Shown here in pieces: positions 6,556-7,937 of a stretch of DNA of 7,937 nt; within the stretch, counting starts at the first letter, position 1, and each line of letters starts with the position of its first letter. A program made the translations under genes and the position numbers. This DNA comes from Pyrobaculum sp. GTDB lineage: Archaea > Thermoproteota > Thermoprotei > Thermoproteales > Thermoproteaceae. The notes beneath the pieces are model-generated. The model saw only the letters and a list, made by a program, of their open reading frames with translations. It did no database searches and was not told the DNA's origin. The DNA lies in NCBI GenBank assembly GCA_022759345.1, contig JAEMPK010000121.1:1-7937 (forward strand). Direction: 5' to 3'.

Positions 6556-7287
6556 TCAGGCCACCTTGTTAAGCGGGAGCTTGTCTTCTTTCAACTCTTT
6601 TATCAACTGGACGAGCTCCTCAACCGCCGCCTTGAGGATGGCCTCCCCCTTCTCTCTTGAGGCCTTTGAGGGGTAGCCCTGCACCGCCTTTTGATACAGG
6701 AGCCGGCTCACCTCTCTGCCGAACACCGCGTATCTAGCTTCCACCCACTCATCTACGTCTCTCGGCACCTCCCGGACTAGGTGGGGGTAGGCCGCCATGA
6801 CTTCGCTCGTCTCGTCCTCGGCGGCGTGCCCCTCCGGCGTCTCTAGAACTCGTCTTCTAGCCTCCTTAGCCAGGTCTATCCACCAGTTTATCAACACAAC
6901 GACGAGACTCGTCGTCTTGGCAACCTCCCGAGCGGCTGCTCTCAACATGTCTACGTTGCCGCCGTGTCCGTTGACCACCACTAGGTACTTAACGCCGTTC
7001 CGCGCCGCCTCTAGAAACACGTCTTTGTAAAGCCTATAGAGGGTTTCTTGCGATATGGAGATGGTGCCGGGAAACTTATCGAGGACGTAGGTGTAGCCGT
7101 ACCAAATAGGCGGCATTAGAAGGACGCCGGTCTCCTCGGCGGCCCTCTCGGCGATGTAAATAGCCATAAGGGCATCCGTGCCCAGGGGGAGGTGGGGGCC
7201 GTGCGCCTCCACCACGCCCACTGGGAGAAGCGCCACCTTCTTATCCACCTTCTCAAACTCCGGCCAAGTGAGCTCAGCCCACTTCAC
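6556..7287 (-). CDS. Creatininase-family metal-dependent amidohydrolase
   Basis: The product belongs to the creatininase superfamily, which includes creatininase, mycofactocin peptidase MftE and the archaeal FAPy deformylase ArfB. Counting from the GTG at 7287 (243 residues), the metal-binding residues are Glu27 and His29 in PVGVVEAHGPHLPLGTD, Asp38 of the same block, His109 in NGHGGN and Glu158 in GHAAEDETSE, where His155 is also conserved. The longest reading begins at ATG 7332, adding MYRGLNVINVRDAEV. I prefer 7287: the family normally begins near KWAELTWPE, the added codons lie over an AT-rich stretch with TTTAAA, and ATG 7332 has neither a TATA-like box nor a Shine-Dalgarno sequence upstream. 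The longer start remains possible. The protein is cytoplasmic. It converges with the DUF996 gene (34-nt gap) and diverges from the membrane ORF at 7341. The exact substrate cannot be assigned; a role in riboflavin/deazaflavin synthesis is only one option. Confidence 0.88.
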   Translation of the reverse strand: MKWAELTWPEFEKVDKKVALLPVGVVEAHGPHLPLGTDALMAIYIAERAAEETGVLLMPPIWYGYTYVLDKFPGTISISQETLYRLYKDVFLEAARNGVKYLVVVNGHGGNVDMLRAAAREVAKTTSLVVVLINWWIDLAKEARRRVLETPEGHAAEDETSEVMAAYPHLVREVPRDVDEWVEARYAVFGREVSRLLYQKAVQGYPSKASREKGEAILKAAVEELVQLIKELKEDKLPLNKVA

Positions 7288-7305
7288 GACCTCGGCATCT
7301 CGCAC

Positions 7306-7333
7306 GTTAATAACATTTAAACCTCTATACATA
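7306..7333. promoter_or_regulatory. Shared divergent promoter region with palindromic TTTAAA
   Basis: TTTAAA at 7316-7321 is its own reverse complement. Read on + it is centred about 22 nt before the GTG at 7341, as for a leaderless gene. Read on - it is part of TTTAAATGTTATTAAC, whose centre is about 27 nt and whose TTTAAA is about 31 nt before the GTG at 7287. A CTATACATA patch at 7324-7332 is a weaker alternative for the + gene. Whether one or two TBP sites are used is inferred. Confidence 0.4.
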
Positions 7334-7340
7334 GTGATAT

Positions 7341-7724
7341 GTGCTAGACCTACTACTGTGGCTTCTAGGCTTTTCCCTCCTGCTGTGGCTCCTGTTGAGC
7401 CTCCTCGCGGCCCGCATCGTCAACCCACTCGGCGTGCTTCTAGGCGTGCTCCTGGCGCCAGTCGCCTTCCTAATAGGCGTCTTTCTGACAGGGGCGGCGT
7501 TGGCGCTTCTGGCGCTGTCCCTCCCCTGGCTCCTCCTCGCCGTCCCACTCGCGTTGTTTGTGGGGTTCCTCCTTGCCCTCTTCACCCTGGCGGCCCTGTC
7601 CGGCACCGGCATCGGCACAGCCCTCCTCGCCCTACTCCTGGCGCTGATAATAGTGGCGCTACTCAGCACCGCGGCCTGGCACACGCCTACGCCTCCCTCG
7701 CTCCCCAGACACCTAATGTTCTAA
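7341..7724 (+). CDS. Leucine-rich polytopic membrane protein, possibly the N-terminal part of a membrane protease
   Basis: This 127-residue ORF is almost wholly hydrophobic (MLDLLLWLLGFSLLLWLLLS onward) and holds about four membrane segments up to about residue 110, with few charges (Arg25 in AARIVNP and a handful elsewhere). After ALIIVALLSTAAW it changes abruptly into HTPTPPSLPRHLMF and stops at 7722-7724. In another frame the same DNA (from about 7679) reads AHAYASLAPQTPNVLNLPVD and runs on into a protease domain. The simplest reading is that the membrane block and the protease were once one gene joined in frame, and that a frameshift near the direct repeat ACGCCTACGCCT (7683-7694) separated them. 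It could instead be a real small membrane protein preceding an independent protease gene. No family is recognised for the membrane part; proteases with multi-pass N termini (such as MarP, with a CvpA-like domain) are known elsewhere. The GTG start is supported by the TTTAAA box upstream. Confidence 0.5.
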   Translation: MLDLLLWLLGFSLLLWLLLSLLAARIVNPLGVLLGVLLAPVAFLIGVFLTGAALALLALSLPWLLLAVPLALFVGFLLALFTLAALSGTGIGTALLALLLALIIVALLSTAAWHTPTPPSLPRHLMF

Positions 7725-7937
7725 ACCTACCAGTAGACGCCTCCGTGGACTTGAGCAACTTGGTGGAGAAGGTTTCTAAGTCTGTGGTTGTCGTCACCAC
7801 GAGGAGGCTCGAATGGCCGGGCGACGTGTGGCTCGGCACCGCCTTTGCAGTAGACAGCGGCGTCTACGTCACAGCCTAACACGTGGTGGCATCCGGCGGC
7901 GGCGTGGCGTTGGTGAGGCCGGAGAGGGAGTGGGGGA
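7679..7937 (+). pseudogene. Trypsin/HtrA-like serine protease, interrupted and truncated by the window end
   Basis: The frame read from 7679 gives a linker (PQTPNVLNLPVDASVD), then LSNLVEKVSKSVVVVTTRR, the usual opening of HtrA/DegP-type protease domains, and then GTAFAVDSGVYVTA, the strand before the catalytic histidine. The expected next residues are x-H-V-V. The DNA has TAA (7877-7879) at x, and the frame then continues HVVASGGGVALVRPEREWG to the window edge, so the presumed catalytic His is encoded at 7880-7882, immediately after the stop. A single base change from TCA (Ser) or TAC/TAT (Tyr) would give this TAA. The Asp and Ser of the triad lie beyond the window. Possible local starts are GTG 7745 or TTG 7751, or the segment was fused to the membrane ORF upstream. 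A sequencing error cannot be excluded. As read, the product would be a short inactive fragment. Confidence 0.65.

Noticed and set aside
6068..6676. A 202-residue + ORF crossing the DUF996 gene end into the creatininase gene.
   Set aside because: It is an Arg/Gly-rich out-of-frame reading that overlaps two well-supported genes.
7178..7879. A long + frame of 233 residues spanning the creatininase start, the membrane ORF and the protease segment.
   Set aside because: Only its last part (from about 7679) has protease-like sequence. The upstream part is antisense to the creatininase gene or an Arg/Pro-rich shadow frame of the membrane ORF.
7877..7879. Programmed readthrough or recoding of TAA before the protease His.
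   Set aside because: Known archaeal recoding uses TAG (pyrrolysine) or TGA (selenocysteine with a SECIS element), not TAA; a mutation or sequencing error is simpler.
1..7937. CRISPR arrays, tRNA or rRNA genes, insertion sequences.
   Set aside because: No regularly spaced repeats, cloverleaf-like sequence, rRNA signature or transposase/terminal inverted repeats were seen on either strand.

Overview
The window looks like part of the chromosome of a hyperthermophilic crenarchaeon of the Thermoproteales (Pyrobaculum/Thermoproteus-like). The basis is GC-rich DNA, GTG as well as ATG starts, genes packed with 1-2 nt gaps or an ATGA overlap, and AT-rich TATA-like boxes about 22-27 nt upstream of start codons, as expected for leaderless archaeal transcripts. 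The protein types fit too: a small molybdopterin oxidoreductase, an N-terminally anchored solute-binding protein with a Ser/Thr/Pro stalk, and a DUF996 membrane protein. The species is an inference; there is no rRNA or tRNA in the window to confirm it.

Layout. Bases 1-300 hold a decayed remnant of a minimal nucleotidyltransferase gene. A TATA-like box then precedes a cytoplasmic sulfite-oxidase-fold molybdopterin protein (366-980). A second AT-rich promoter (about 1005-1034) starts a tight + strand cluster: an anchored solute-binding protein (1050-2573), a single permease made of fused MalF-like and MalG-like halves (2570-4261), a MalK-like ATPase (4263-5222), an RNase Z-like metallo-beta-lactamase-fold hydrolase (5225-5974) and a DUF996 membrane protein (5997-6521). 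Convergent to this, on the - strand, is a creatininase-family amidohydrolase (stop at 6556, preferred start 7287). It diverges, across a TTTAAA-containing spacer, from a polytopic membrane ORF (7341-7724). A trypsin/HtrA-like protease segment follows in another frame and carries an in-frame TAA directly before its presumed catalytic histidine. It runs off the window end.

How the genes work together. The binding protein, fused permease and ATPase form a complete ABC importer of the carbohydrate-uptake type: one permease chain replaces the usual two, and an ATPase homodimer would power it. The substrate cannot be read from the sequence. The hydrolase and DUF996 protein appear to be co-transcribed with the importer, but their functional link is unknown.

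Most notable observations: (1) a strikingly AT-rich island with T7 and T6 runs at the binding-protein/permease junction, encoded by synonymous AT-ending codons in an otherwise GC-rich gene and possibly an intra-operon termination or translation-tuning element; (2) the broken protease locus, with an apparent frameshift plus a stop codon next to the catalytic His; (3) the fused permease.
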